DNA from: Gnetum montanum
Taxonomy: Eukaryota; Streptophyta; Gnetopsida; Gnetales; Gnetaceae
Direction of reading: 5' to 3'
NCBI GenBank assembly: GCA_015680685.1
Contig: MNCI01027120.1
Location: 62,001 to 126,000 of the forward strand
Length of the DNA stretch: 64,000 nucleotides
Shown here in pieces: positions 10,906 to 22,985 of the stretch. The translations under genes were made by a program, and so were the position numbers. The notes under the pieces are model-generated. The model was not told where the DNA came from, did no database searches, and saw only the letters and a program-made list of their open reading frames with translations. Within the stretch, counting starts at the first letter, position 1; the number at the start of each line of letters is the position of its first letter.

Positions 10906-11071
10906 CATTGCTGAGAACAGAGGTAGGTTGGTTCGATGAGGAAAATAGTAACAGTGGTTTTCTTGCATCAAGGCTAGCATTAGATGCTACAATGTGTAAA
11001 GGCTTGGTAGTAGACAGGACCGTCATTTTCATTCACAACATTTCCCTTGTCTCAACCACATTCTTGATTGC
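10906..11071 (+). pseudogene. ABCB transporter next exon, cut by E2
   Basis: After the acceptor GGTTTCAG (ends 10905) the exon joins in phase to the previous one: the split codon gives Ala, then LLRTEVGWFDEENSNSGFLA, RLALDATMCKG, VVDRTVIFIHN and TTFLIA. This is the classic ABCB stretch LRNEVGWFDEE...SRLATDA...DR. The intron between the two exons is 10511-10905 (395 bp, phase 1). The exon stops at the start of E2 and its continuation is not found on the other side of E2. These two exons carry no internal stop, so this part of the gene decayed late or was recently intact. Confidence 0.88.
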
Positions 11072-11908
11072 TGATGAATCGTGATATCAGGGCCACGATA
11101 TTGAATTTGCGATATCAGGTCCACGATATCGGAGCCTACCATGCAATGTTGGATACTCGATATCGGGACTTGCCTCCTTGCTTATAAATAAGAGGCATGC
11201 ACACTTGGTTTTGCATTAAATAGTCAGTTCCTTAGCCAAAATCTTGCCTTTTCTTCTTCCCAGAGTTAGAATTATTTCTGCATGCCCATAGTAAGATTCA
11301 TAAAGTGAATGGATATTTATTTGAGCATTATGTACCTAAGCACACCTTGTGTACGAAAATAAAGACAAACTTTATGATAAACCTTGCAGCATCTAGAATA
11401 GATTAATTAATGTTAATTGATGTTATTAAATGCTTTCTTAGTTAATTAATACTCTCTCTCATCCTAAAACTCTCCTAAGTAAATACACTGAGTATGATCA
11501 TTTCAAGAATGCATGTAACACTTGGTAACTTAGTAACGATTAGCATTTGGTAATCCTAGTAGTGTTGCACTGGTTCAAGATGTATACGGAAAGTGAGAAC
11601 AGTTGCTGGTGTTAGGATTAGTTAGAACTTAGTTAATAAATCATTAAGTTAAATTATTCACTTAGTTATCTCTCTCCTTCCCTATTAGCACAAGACATAA
11701 AAACATAAAAGATATAAAAATCATATTCCTCAGGCTTACTTAACCATACAATCGTGACATATAAGTAAGTTTGGGAAGACAACGATTAGCCAACCCGTCC
11801 TTATTCTAGAAGGGTACATAAGCACTTAGTTCTTGGAATTCGACTGGATCGTGCGTGAAATGCTCGTATTTGTATGGTTGGTCTTAGGGGTATCTCGCCG
11901 CTCATCAT
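11072..11908 (+). repeat. E2 5' LTR
   Basis: Begins TGATGAATCGTGATATCA and ends CGCCGCTCATCA. U3 carries extra copies of a GATATC-centred motif (11080-11165) compared with the 3' LTR, which explains most of the length difference. TATA-like TTATAAATAAGAGGC at about 11180. The primer site just after it (about 11910-11927) is badly decayed. Confidence 0.86.
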
Positions 11909-12039
11909 TAGCACTGTTGTCAGGGACTTAGTTTTTTGTGCACTAATTAGAACTTAGGAAATCATTCACATTGTTGGAACGAACCCTTAGGGTTGGTTGA
12001 GAAAAAAAAAACAATACATTGCACATTGAACAGAAAAGT

Positions 12040-13958
12040 ATGTCTCCTTCTTCGTATGAAAGTGCCTCACTACCTAGGTCTAAAATAGGAAACAATCAGC
12101 AGCATAATACACATGACATTGATCTGCCAGTCCCTCAACAAGTTTGAGTGGTATATATTCATCCTGATGAGTATATACTAGACTTCACCTTTATCCTCCA
12201 TCAAATGAAAAACTGTGTTGGCGAGACTTAGAAGGTAACATAGTATTACCTCTCGATCATTCAGTCCCAAGTATGCTTTTTCGTGCTCTCACGTGAATTG
12301 GCATGTCACACTTACATGAAAAATACATCGTCCAAGACCATGACTTAAGAGAATACCATCCTATGAAGGCACAATGTTAAAGGGACTTGTAACAAGAGAG
12401 ACATCATAAGTCTTTGAAGGATAAATAGTCTTAGGATGTCTCACATGTCTTAAGCAAAAATGAGGGTGGTGAACCTATCTCAAGCAGTCGCCAACACACC
12501 GATGTTCCTCCCCTTGACTTTGGCCAAGGGGTTGTGTATCAGAACCTTCATTCCACTATTCATAACCTAGGTTTTGATACCCATGGGCACAAAGGATTTG
12601 AAAAAGGAACACAGACACATGATAAATGTTGACATTCTGATTGCAATGACGATCGAGGCTGTGACTACTAAAAAGAAGGTAGCAGACACTGTCATGGTGA
12701 TGGTTCTTCTTTTTCTTCACCTTCATCATCTCCTTCACCCTCTCCTTTAGTATTAGGATGCAGTCATACAGAAAAAGACCATGGGGATGGAGGTAGGCAA
12801 AGTGGAAGTCATAAGTGAAACAATCAGGAAAGGGGACGAGGGCACTCTAGAGAATCACAACATAGAAGAAGGGAGAGTAGGGAACAACGTAGGCATCATA
12901 GACGCCATGGAAGAGACAATCATGATGAACCCCTACTCGCTACTCGAAGTATGTTAGACATAACTGAGGCTGTTAGAATTCCAACAAGACACTAGAAAGA
13001 TAGTAGGATCAAGAGATTAGATATGAAAAATATTTCACAATTTGAAGGGGGATACAACGCTGATCCTCAGAATCACTTATAAGCATTCCATGATGCGTGT
13101 GCCTTACAAAACATAGAGAATGAATGGAAAAAACTTAAGTTGTTTCTGTCGACACTAGTTAAAGAAGTGGAAAGCTGGTACCGATCCTTAGAACTGGAAT
13201 CCATTCATAGGTGGAGTACCATGTTAGAATTGTTCAACGATAAGTACCAAACGTACTCTCGAGTGTCCAACCTGTAAAAGCAAATTCAAGGCTGGAAATA
13301 AGGAGGACATGAACCCTTGGATGCTACCATGGGCCAATACTATGCACTATTACATCATTGTCCTAGCCATGGTTATTTGCAAAGGGATGAACTACACCAT
13401 CTTGTAGATGGGCTTAGGCATGAAATGAGGAGAACCCTTGGAACTTATGCCCAAGGAAGACTATCCGAGCTTAGGTCCCATCAAATTCAAAGACTATTGG
13501 AGCAAGTTGCTAAGGAAGAAGGTGAGTTATATAAGAGAGAAAGTGCAGAAGAATATAACCAAGATCCTTCCCTTCAAAAGAGGGGAGTAAGATTTTGTGA
13601 GGATGAAGAAGAGTCACCACTTGAAGAGATGGTGAATAGGAAAAATTTGCCTATCCAGAAGTTGACATTAGAAGTATCAGCAAAGGTAGACCAAATGTGG
13701 GATTCCCTAAAAATATATTTCAAATTATTCTTAAAATAGTAGAGGAGTCTAGAGAGCAAGGTAGTGAGAAAAAAAAAAGAGAGAAGCTGAACATGCATGT
13801 AGCAAGGGTAAGAGCAAAGTTGCCATCATTGAAGAGGTTGTGGATTTGGAAATAGACAATGATAGTGGATGCAAGATATATCAATATGACCATCCTAAGG
13901 GATGTTCCCCTGTAATCTCACATCTGTAGGAGTCTGGGGTGTATGCACTCAGCCCACA
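12040..13958 (+). pseudogene. E2 gag (broken)
   Basis: Same plan as E1: start MSPSSYESASLP, N-terminal domain, His/Arg/Ser-rich linker (about 12650-12960), capsid core and knuckle (about 13870). The best preserved part is 13317-13739 (YYALLHHCPSHGYLQRDELH, MRRTLGTYAQGRLSELRSHQ, LLEQVAKEEGELYKRES). Multiple stops elsewhere, for example in the first 600 bases. Confidence 0.78.
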
Positions 13959-14099
13959 ATTGAAAAAATGACAAGCACCCCAAAGGTTACCTTACCCCCA
14001 AGGTAACCCAAGACAGTTCCACCAACCCTTAACATATTATCCCAGTGGAACTCCACCACAACCGATTGAGCAATTATCAAAAGTGGAAATACCCACAAT

Positions 14100-15151
14100 C
14101 ATGGGGAATGCCACCACCAAGGCAACAGTATCCTTACTAGCAACCTGACTCGTATGGATATTATGTATAATAGCTAGTCTCTCCATGTGACTCTACTGGT
14201 CATGTTACTCCTCAACATCACTACCAAGCTCATGAGTATTATAGGACTCCTTCTCCTAGGGGTGATGTTCCACAAATATACCATCCTCCTCATCTGGCTG
14301 CATATCTTCCACTAATAGCTCCATTACCACTTGCTCCAGCTATGCAGGGTGAAATCCCTACCCAACCACAACAACGTAATGCCACAAGGGTTGTTAACTC
14401 TCAACCTACTATTGGTTTCAACAACCACATGAAGAAGAGACCTTTCTTTAGAACCAACAGTCCAACCAAACCCTTGCAATCACAAGTGGCTAATTCCTTA
14501 GATGCCTCAATATCAAGAAAAACTTCAAAGTCTCCTTCAATCCAACCACCACACTCAGCGGATACGATCATGCTAATACATGCTATCACTAATTGGATCA
14601 AAGCTAGCCATCTTTCTAGGAAATTCTCTAATCCTAGGAGTCCTATGATATATTTACAAATCGTTGGAAATGAACTGTGTAAGGCTCTTTTGCATTTAGA
14701 TTCTAGTGTTAACTTGATTTCTTAAGAAATGTACAAGGCTTGGAACCTTCCTTCATTGAAAAAGAGCAACATTCATTTTGATTTTGCCAACTAGTCCATC
14801 ACCGTCCCATTAGGACTAGTGGAGGACATTGTTACCACTATTTGTGGGTGGTTGTACCCAGCTGACTTCCTAGTGATTCAGGTGAACAATGGTAAAGGGG
14901 ACTTCCCAATCATAATGGGAAGAGCATGGCTAAGCACAGTTGATGCATGCCTAGGAATCTGTGATCTTTCCCTACAAATATCAAAGGAAAATACATTCAG
15001 TAAGATCAAGAAGAAGAAAGTTCCATGCATCGCATATAGTGACATAGGGTGTAATTGCATGCAGAGGTCATGGGTTATGCAAAGTTTAACATTGCCTGCA
15101 TGTAATCAGTGTGCACAAATGATCACATACAAAGATGCCTGTATGCAGTAA
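14100..15151 (+). pseudogene. E2 proline-rich region and aspartic protease (broken)
   Basis: Retropepsin-like domain with KALLHLDSSVNLIS at the active-site position (Asp-Ser-Gly lost) and FPIIMGRAWLSTVDACLGIC in the second half. A stop at 14723 and another near 14792 interrupt it. The frame 14819-15151 is otherwise open. Confidence 0.75.
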
Positions 15152-15239
15152 CCACATGATAGGAAGGCACCTAGTGGCTAATAGCTAATCAAAAAAGTAG
15201 TTCAATCATATGCATGGAACCAACCGAGGGTTTTACTTA

Positions 15240-16290
15240 GGCTTATATCAATAGCATAGACGCATTAGAGCAAGTCCACCACCAATTTCCTAGTCCTAAC
15301 CTTGAAAATATCAACTAGGGGAAGTTGGAAATCTCTGAGAAATTTAAGTAGGAGCCCCTCAAGCTAAAACCATTGCCCACTGGTATGGAATACACGTTCC
15401 TTGAAAATGGAAAATTGGTAATTATTAATGCTAAGCTTTCTCCACAACAAAAAGAGAGACTTTATGGAGGTCTTTATGCAATGGTATGGAGGTCTTTATG
15501 GAGGACTTCTCCACTTATGGAGCAAACTTTAATCAAGTCTTGGACCTGTTAGAGTAAGTGTTAAAAAGATATGTAGAAACCAATTTGAGGCTTAACTAGT
15601 AGAAAATCCATTTGACTGTCCAAGAAGGCATAGTACTAGGGAACAAAATCTCACACACAGGGATAGAGGTAGACCTAGAGAAAATCAAAGTTATTCAAGG
15701 AATTACCCGTCGACTAGAAACTATTAAAGATATTCGATCATTCCTTGGACACACTGGCTACTATAGGAGATTTATTGAGAACTTTTCAAAGGTTTCCAAA
15801 CCATTGGTGAAATTAATGAAAAAGGATGTACCTTTCGAATGGACTAGGAAATGTAAACTAGCTTTCCAGCTTCTGAAACAGAAGCTAGTAAAAACACCTA
15901 TTCTGGAAGCTCCTGACTGGTCCAAATGATTCCATATTATGAATGACACGTCCAACTATGCCTTAGGAGCCGTACTTACATAGTTAGATGACCAGAAGCA
16001 TCCTTATTACATCCACTGTGCAAGTAGAAGTATTGTTGGTGCACAACTTAACTACACTACCACAGAGAAGAAATTAATGATTGTAGAGTTTGCACTAGAA
16101 AATTTTAGACACTATGTATTAGGATATAAAATATATATACATAGACATCATAGTGTAATAAGGTTCCTCATGAATAGACCAATGGTAAATCCTCATATCA
16201 TATGATGGCTTGTAATCTTACAAGAGTTCAATTTTACGATGATCAATCGTAAAGGCACCAAGAACGTAGTTGCTGATCATTTATCTTGAT
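15240..16290 (+). pseudogene. E2 reverse transcriptase remnant and RNase H
   Basis: The N-terminal approach to RT (about 15385-15460) breaks off and resumes at MEVFMEDFSTYGANFNQVL, so fingers and most of the palm are absent. The Tyr/Phe-x-Asp-Asp box is FMED, with one catalytic Asp changed. It continues through the thumb/connection (IRSFLGHTGYYRRFIENFSK, PFEWTRKCKLAFQLLKQKL, 15612-15929) and RNase H (HIMNDTSNYALGAVL, ENFRHYVLGYKIYIH, KGTKNVVADHLS to about 16290). A 16-bp direct repeat at 15463-15478/15485-15500 marks the deletion point. Confidence 0.8.
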
Positions 16291-16379
16291 TGTGATGGGA
16301 CAACAAAGAGGATGAGTATCCAATTTTTGATTATTTCCCTAATGAATTCCTCTTTGCTGGTGTAGTGAATAATTAATCA

Positions 16380-17720
16380 CCCACAGAGACAAACTGGTAT
16401 AGTAGCATTCTTACCTATCTCTTCACCCAACAAATACCACAAGAGTTAAACCTTAAGAAGAAACAACAGTTTCTTCACCAAGCCAAGTAATTTATAGAGA
16501 TCAATGGGAAAATTTACAAAGTATGTTCCAATGGCTTGGTTTGATGGCGTGTTCTTGATATAGATCAACTACGAGTTCTCCAAGATGCTCATGAGGGTCC
16601 TTGTGGGGGTCATTACGCTAGGAGATGAATGGCCATCAAGATCTTGCTTGTAGGATATTATTTGCCTACATTGTTTCAAAACACCAATTGTTTCATCCAA
16701 TCTTGTGAATTCTATCAACGTGATCGGGGAATGACTGCTAGAATGAATGGTCCGCAACAATGGATCCAACCTTTAGAACCCTTTGACATTTGGGGAACGG
16801 ATTTTATGGGGCCAATTACACCAATGTCCAATGGAAAATCTTATATTATTGTTGCTATTGATTACTTAAAAAATGGGCTGAAGAAGCTACCATTAAGGAT
16901 TGTACATCATCTACAGCTACACGATTTGTTCAACAACAAATCATAAATAGGTTTGGTATGCCTCATGCACTTATTTCAGAAAATGATACATACTTCACAG
17001 GTGCAACTTTTTGGAAATTAATGCAACACTTAGGGGTCAAACACAAATTGACAACACCATACCACCCCCAAGCAAATGGTCAAGCCGAAGTCACCAATAG
17101 GGAGATTACGAAAATATTGACAAGAACTATTAGCAAGTTTAGGTGAGAATAGAGCACTAAACTGAACGATGCTCTTTGGGCATGCCACTCCACATGGAAA
17201 CTCCCTACAGGATACTCTCCCTATAAGTTAGTGTACAGTAAATTACCAATGCTTCCCATTCAAATTAAGCTCTATACATTATCCATGGCATGTTACCTCA
17301 ACCTTGACCGTGATCTAGCATAGAAACAATAGTTGGTAACCCTTAACTTGTTAGATGAAAATTGACTAGCTATCGTATTATCTAACAAATTGCACAAGGC
17401 ATTCAATAAACAACATCATGACCTAAGAATTAGAAAAGTTAAATATCAACAAGAAGATAAGGTTCTCTACTAGAATCCCACACATATGCCACAACGTACT
17501 AAATTTCAAACATTGTGGAAAGGACCTTATATTATTTATGCAACTTTTCCTTCAGGGTCCATGACAATATACGAATCTGAGAGCCCGGACAAGAATTTTT
17601 TGGTTAAGGTGCAACAAACCAAACCTTTCCATGAGCTTAGGATAGCCAGTACACATGCTACCTCTGTTAGTCGACAACCCTGCTCACTATTTTGGATCTC
17701 CTCTTTCTAACTCAGTCATG
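16380..17720 (+). pseudogene. E2 integrase (broken)
   Basis: A zinc-binding N-terminus (GPCGGHYARR then VGYYLPTLFQNTNCF, SCEFYQRDR; the last Cys of HHCC is Tyr), a catalytic core with first Asp in IWGTDFMGPI, second position ALISENDTYFTGATF (Asp changed to Glu) and Glu in HPQANGQAEVTNREITK, then a C-terminal domain (TKFQTLWKGPYIIYATFPSG). Stops at about 16626, 16944, 17144 and others. It would have joined the cDNA to the chromosome; this copy cannot. Confidence 0.8.
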
Positions 17721-19581
17721 GGGGAGATGGCCACCTATGCTAACCATTCTAGGCCCTCAGTTATTTTTTTGAATTTTTTTTACACATTTTTCCAACTTTT
17801 CTTATTTTTGTTTTACACCATCGTTCATATTTTTACTATTTCTTTGTTTGCTTGATTTACTTTTATTCATCATCCAATAAGTGCTCATGATGGTGGATTG
17901 AATTATATCATATTGATTGCTAATGTTTTGTTTTTACCTTTGAATTATGATGCTGATATTAAGGTATGGTTCTTTTAGTAAAATACGCAATGAGTTCATA
18001 CCGTCCACTCATCCATACAACTCTATGGTCTCCTTTGGCTTGAAATTGTATAGTCCCTTTTTCTAAGTAAACTTGTTAATGAATTAGTGGATGGGTATTT
18101 CTCAAACGAAAGACTTAAAGGATGAGAAGGGTGTGACTTCAAGGGGATTCGATGTAGTTGTGCTGGCAATTCTCTTGGGTTCTTAGATGCTTTTTCTTGG
18201 ATTTTCTACCATTCTGAAATTGTTCAAATATCAGGCAGTTAAGTGAATAAAAAAAACTCTACATGGTATGGTTCTCATGCAACAAAAAAAAGGTGAGAAT
18301 TCAAACCATACCACTTAGAAAAAATAAAGCAATATGGGCTACAAGCATTAGTTATGGAACTAGAAAGACATGTTACCCATGCCTGAAGGTTCCCTCTAGC
18401 TAAGGTCCTTTCTCACTTCTTGCTTCTCCATCTTGCTCTCCTTGAAATGGTGGTGACTCTTTGTGAAAGTATTTTTGTTGCTTCAAGTGGATGAATTGGT
18501 CAAGTTTGTTGATGTGAAGTCACTGGATGTGGTTTGTTTGAGTTTGGATTTGGGATGAGTTCTACTTAGTCACATTAACCATAAAGTACACAAGGGACTT
18601 TACACAACCTTGTTTCTAGGATTCATGTCATCCTCTCCTCTTCATCTTTCTTCCCATTTTTCCACCTCATTGCTGGTTTTATCATTAGTCCATTTCTAGG
18701 TTGATGCATTTTTTTTCTTTGGTGAATTCTTGTGGGTAAGTCTTTGGTTTGTGGGTTTGTCAAGGCATAAAAGGCATGAGCCTGCTTTGGCGAGGACCCA
18801 CTAACATTCCTTTTTGATGTAATTGTTAAGTTATTTTCCTTAAACATTTTCTACAATCAATCATTTCTTGTTTCATTCCCATCCATGACATCCATTTTAT
18901 TTGCATTATCATTGTTATTTTTCCCATCTTTCTTGTACCTCATATTTTTTTCATCTTATAGCTATCGAAGGTTCGCTCTTAGTTGTGGGGGCCCTGGCAC
19001 AAGTTTTTCAATTTTTTCCCATTCTACTATTCGCCTAACCCCTACACCTTGGGTAGTCACTAGTGATAAATATCCGAACCAGTTTCTACCATAACCACAA
19101 CTCAATCAATGCACTTCATATTGAGGCAAGGTATCAATTGCATTGTGGTTTATTTATCCTTGCTCATTTGTAACTGTGTTGTGTGTGTAGATGACAATCA
19201 TACAAAAAATGAACTAGGCTTGAAGAAAGCACACAAGATGGACCGAAACTAGAGCATTTACGAAAGGAGCAAGTTTGGTGGCATGGCTATGGATAAACAA
19301 CGGAAGGCACAATCTTGGCATTGGTAGCAACATGCCTCATCTTCTTTCTCTCTCTCTTTCTCTTCAAGTTGCCAAATAAAGGCTTGGATGTCATTTATGT
19401 ATGAGTGTTCACCACAATGGTCATGAATACTAATGTTGTAATATGCTTATTGATCCATTCATTGGGCATGTTGAGTCTGTCATCCCATTCCACTGTCAAT
19501 TGTCAATTAGTTAATAATCCCATACCTTCCCAATATTTTTTAAGGAACTCGAGGACAAGTATTCATTTAGTTGTGGGGGTA
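17721..19581 (+). other. E2 3' non-coding region and polypurine tract
   Basis: Starts with the shared string CTCAGTCATGGGGGAGATGG (17712) and runs to the polypurine tract TTGTGGGGGTA (19571-19581). No coding homology. Contains the two blocks shared with E1, E4, E5 and E7 at about 18300-18370 and 18735-18805. Confidence 0.65.
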
Positions 19582-20369
19582 TGATGAATTGTGATATTGG
19601 AGCCTACCATGCGATGTCGGATATCCAATATCGGGACCTACCTCCTTGCCTATAAATAAGAGGCATGCGCACTTTGTTTTGCATTAGATAGTTAGTCCCT
19701 TAGTCAAACTCTTGCCTTTTCTTCCTCCCAGAGTTAGAATTATTTTTGCGTGCTCGTAGTAGGAGTCATAAAGTGAAGGAATCTTTATTCAAGCATTGTG
19801 TACCTGAGCAAACCTTGTGTACGATAATAAAGATGAACTTTATGATAAACCTTGCAACATCCAGAATAGATTAATTAATGTTAATTGATGTTATTAAATG
19901 CTTTCTTAGTTAATTAATGCTCTCTCACCCTACAAATCTCCTAAGTAAATACACTCAGTAGGATTAGCTTGAGCATGTGTGTAACCCTTAATAACCCACT
20001 AACGATTAGCGTTTGGTAATCCCAGTAGTGTTGCATTGGTTCAAGATGTGTACGAAAAGTGAGAGCGGATGTTGGTGTTAGGATTAGTTAGAACTTAGTT
20101 AATAAATAGTTAAGTTAAATTAGTCACTTAGTTATCTCTCTCCTTCCCTATTAGCGTAGGACATAAAAACATAAAAGATATAAAAATCATATGCCCCAAG
20201 CTTAACCATACAATCATGACATACAAGTAAGTTTGGGAAGACAGCGATTAGCCAACCCATCCTTGTTCCATAAGGGTGCATAAGCACTTAGTCCTTGGAA
20301 TCCGACTGGATCATGTGTGAAAAGCTCGTATTCGTATGGTTTAGTGTAGGGGTACCTTGCTGCTCATCA
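19582..20369 (+). repeat. E2 3' LTR
   Basis: Begins TGATGAATTGTGATATTGG and ends GCTGCTCATCA. TATA-like CTATAAATAAGAGGC at about 19651. Confidence 0.86.
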
Positions 20370-21620
20370 ATTACTTTTCTATCAAAAGGATTAATTCGAT
20401 TGTCTCAATCAAATTACTCTTGTGCATGTTTTATTGTAAGAAATCATGCTAAGTAGAAAAGGGAAAAAGCGTAGACAGTGATCAATTACATCCCACTAAA
20501 TGCAGTCACTATTGAAATCAAATGGCCTTTGCTAAACAAAAAAGTGCTTATTCAAAAGGTAGCAACGAATAAGGTGTTTAGTAAGTTCAATTACAAGAGC
20601 AGATATCATCAGACTAAAATTGCAGATGAAGATGTTCACAAAACTACCTTGAGTATGCTAGATGGACTATTTGAATGGCTTATTATGCCATTCAGGTTAA
20701 AGAATGCTTCATCCCAATTTTAGCATCAGATGGATGTTATTTATAAATCTTGTCAGCACTTCATTGCAAATTATATAGATGATTTTTTGATATTTTCTGA
20801 TTCCTTGCAACAACATGTTGAGCATTTGGCAACATTTTCCAATCTATCCCAAACTCATGGAATCGGCCTCTCAAAAGATGAGAAAAAGTTTCAGGTTTCA
20901 CAAAAGGAGATTGAGTTCTGAGGCATCTAGTTAAAGGAAGGTAAAATTTGTATGCAATCCCATGTTCTCTGGAAAATTAGGCTATTTCTTGATGAGCTTG
21001 AATCAAAGGAATAGTGTTTAAGGTTTTTGGATAGTCTCAACTATGTCTCTTGGCATATTGAGAAACTAACAAATAAAACCATTGAAATTGGTCATTGCAA
21101 GAACCAAGTCCCATTCCAATGGACAAAAAAGGCTACAAAACAAGTCTAGTAATTGAAGGAGGAATGCCAAAATTTACCACCATTGTTCCCCATTCTTAAA
21201 AGACCATTCATCCTTAATATGGATGCAAGTTATGATGCTTGGGTAGTTGTCCTTCTGCAAGTAGGTAAAGCCCATGGTCAAGAAGAAATTTGTGCCTATG
21301 CATCAGGTATATTTCATAAGAATGAATTGAATTATTGGTTTTCCTAGAAAGAAATTCTTGCTGCTATCAAAGGAATAGAAAAATTCCACATCTATTTGAT
21401 CAAAGGACCTTTCATCCTTTGAACAGACTCTACAAATCTAGTAGCCCTACTCAAATGCAAAATTAATTCTTCACCGAAACTTCAATGTTTCGTGTGGTGG
21501 CAATTTCTACTTGCTTAGTACTAGTTTTCTATAGAACGCATCCTAGGTTCGATCAATTATCTCCCATGTGCCCTCACTTAAGAATTGAAAGGAGTTTCAA
21601 TGAAAATGATGCAGCATTCT
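20370..21620 (+). pseudogene. Endogenous pararetrovirus (Caulimoviridae-like) RT and RNase H fragment
   Basis: Reverse transcriptase starts in the first bases after E2 (SQSNYSCACFIVRNHAK, a pattern typical of caulimovirids rather than gypsy elements). It continues with KFNYKSRYHQTKIADEDVHK and FEWLIMPFRLKN and the catalytic box NYIDDFLIFSD (near 20770). RNase H follows (LNMDASYDAWVVVLL, FHIYLIKGPFIL). In-frame stops at about 20721, 20919, 21148 and 21345, plus several decayed residues, show an inactive copy. Caulimovirids do not need to integrate; such copies enter plant chromosomes by accident. The host range of the ancestor cannot be told from this. Confidence 0.7.
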
Positions 21621-22985
21621 CCTACCAGTAACAATAGTTGAACAATCACTGGTGTAGAAGATGAAGTTTGGCGAACATGGCCTATGTAGATGCTCGAAAA
21701 TTGTGTCAACTAGTGCCAAAAGACCTATCTTGTCGTTCCATAGGAACTCTCAACTAGTATTACTAGAAATTATCCAAACCTTTCTTTCTATGTTAATATG
21801 GCGAGATGAATTGATTGTATTGTAAATAACTTGAAATGGAACCATTTAGAACCCAAGGTCATAGATCATCATAGAATGGCCGAAGTCTTAGATAATATCC
21901 TACTCATCCTCAGAGCTTTGTTTCCTAACCAAATTTCTTGTAACTTTTTGTCAACCTTGTTTGATTTTTATGGTTGGGAAATACAACTATGCTCCACATT
22001 CTAGAGGATTAACTTGTATCTTGAAGTAATGTTGTACATGAATGAACACATAGTCGAGAGACCGCCATGTTAGCTGGAAGAAGCACAATCAGAAATGTCA
22101 CCACCTAGCTTGTTTGAAGAAGTGGCCAAATTAATGAAGACATGTCAAGATTTTAGCAAAGCATGAAGAAAAATTTGCTCAGTCTATCGAGCTATCCTTC
22201 GTACTTTGTAAATGTAGCTCCATAATTTTGTCATGTCATGGTGTTTTCCTATGATGTATTTTTTTGGTGTGGTTGTAAGGTGAAGCATTCTAAATACACT
22301 ACATCCTCTTTCCTACTATAAATAAGGCCTAGCGTGAGAGTTAAGAGAAAAAGAGAGAGTAAGAAAGGATGAGTGAATTTCCATGTTTGCAATGGTATGT
22401 AGCTTTTTGTAATCTTTTCATGTGGTGATTGAATAATATCTTTGCTTGGTTTGAAGGTTAACTTCTTATTAAGATTTTCTTTGTTGCTTTGTTATTTGCT
22501 AGTATCAACCATTTAAGAAGAGAAAGGTGTTGATCGTGAAACCTTGAGTGACCAGCACTAAGTGAGTTGGCACTCCAGGCATGGTATTGTGTAGTTACTA
22601 TATTCATTGTCCATATGAATGTCCTAGAGAAGAAATGTGATTCAAACGTTAAATCTTTTTTTGATTCCTACCTCAACAACTAGGAACTAGTTGAGGATCT
22701 AGAACAAGAAGATCCGAAAGAACAAATTTACCAAGTGAATCTATTCTCAGATGAAGAGGAAGAGCAAAGTGGTTCTAAGTCCTAAGATTTTGATAGTTTG
22801 TCCAAAGGTTGGCTCTACATGGTCAAGCTACGTAGTTCTGAAGAAGACAAAGATGCTTGGTTGAACAAGCTAAACGACAAGGAGTATGAATAACTCTTAC
22901 AGTTTATGACTAAAGATGAAGTTGAAGGCATCATCGAAGACTTCAATGAGGATTTTACTAACCAATTATTTTCCTCTACATTCTC
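21621..22985 (+). pseudogene. Pararetrovirus-like downstream region, intergenic promoter and acidic ORF remnant
   Basis: After RNase H come weakly coding remnants (21780-22190, unassigned). A promoter-like stretch follows near 22300, then about 250 bases of leader, then a decayed frame rich in Glu/Asp (LVEDLEQEDPKEQIYQVNLF, DEEEEQSGSKS, about 22680-22985). The order polymerase, promoter, leader, new ORF is what a circular caulimovirid genome gives when read past its start point. The segment ends where reverse-strand gypsy gag begins. Confidence 0.45.
22296..22345 (+). promoter_or_regulatory. Candidate pararetroviral promoter (TATA box)
   Basis: CTACTATAAATAAGGCC, with purine-rich GAGAAAAAGAGAGAG downstream and a Leu/Ser-poor non-coding leader. 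The position, after the polymerase and before a new ORF, fits the single large-RNA promoter of caulimovirids. Confidence 0.4.

Larger units (their letters stand above)
11072..20369 (+). mobile_element. E2: Athila-like LTR retrotransposon with gag, protease, partial pol
   Basis: LTRs of 837 and 788 bp (11072-11908, 19582-20369). The internal region holds gag, protease, RNase H and integrase, plus a 1.86-kb 3' non-coding region; the core of reverse transcriptase is deleted. Flanking 5-mers are ATTGC (11067-11071) and ATTAC (20370-20374), a 4/5 match. However, the left flank is an ABCB exon and the right flank is pararetroviral RT, so the match may be chance (see findings). Every reading frame has stops. 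Confidence 0.85.

Noticed and set aside
20375-20430. Continuation of the ABCB exon after E2 (ITLV-like residues)
   Set aside because: A short frame resembles NWRITLV, but another frame through the same bases reads as the start of pararetroviral RT and runs on for hundreds of codons, so the ABCB reading is coincidental.
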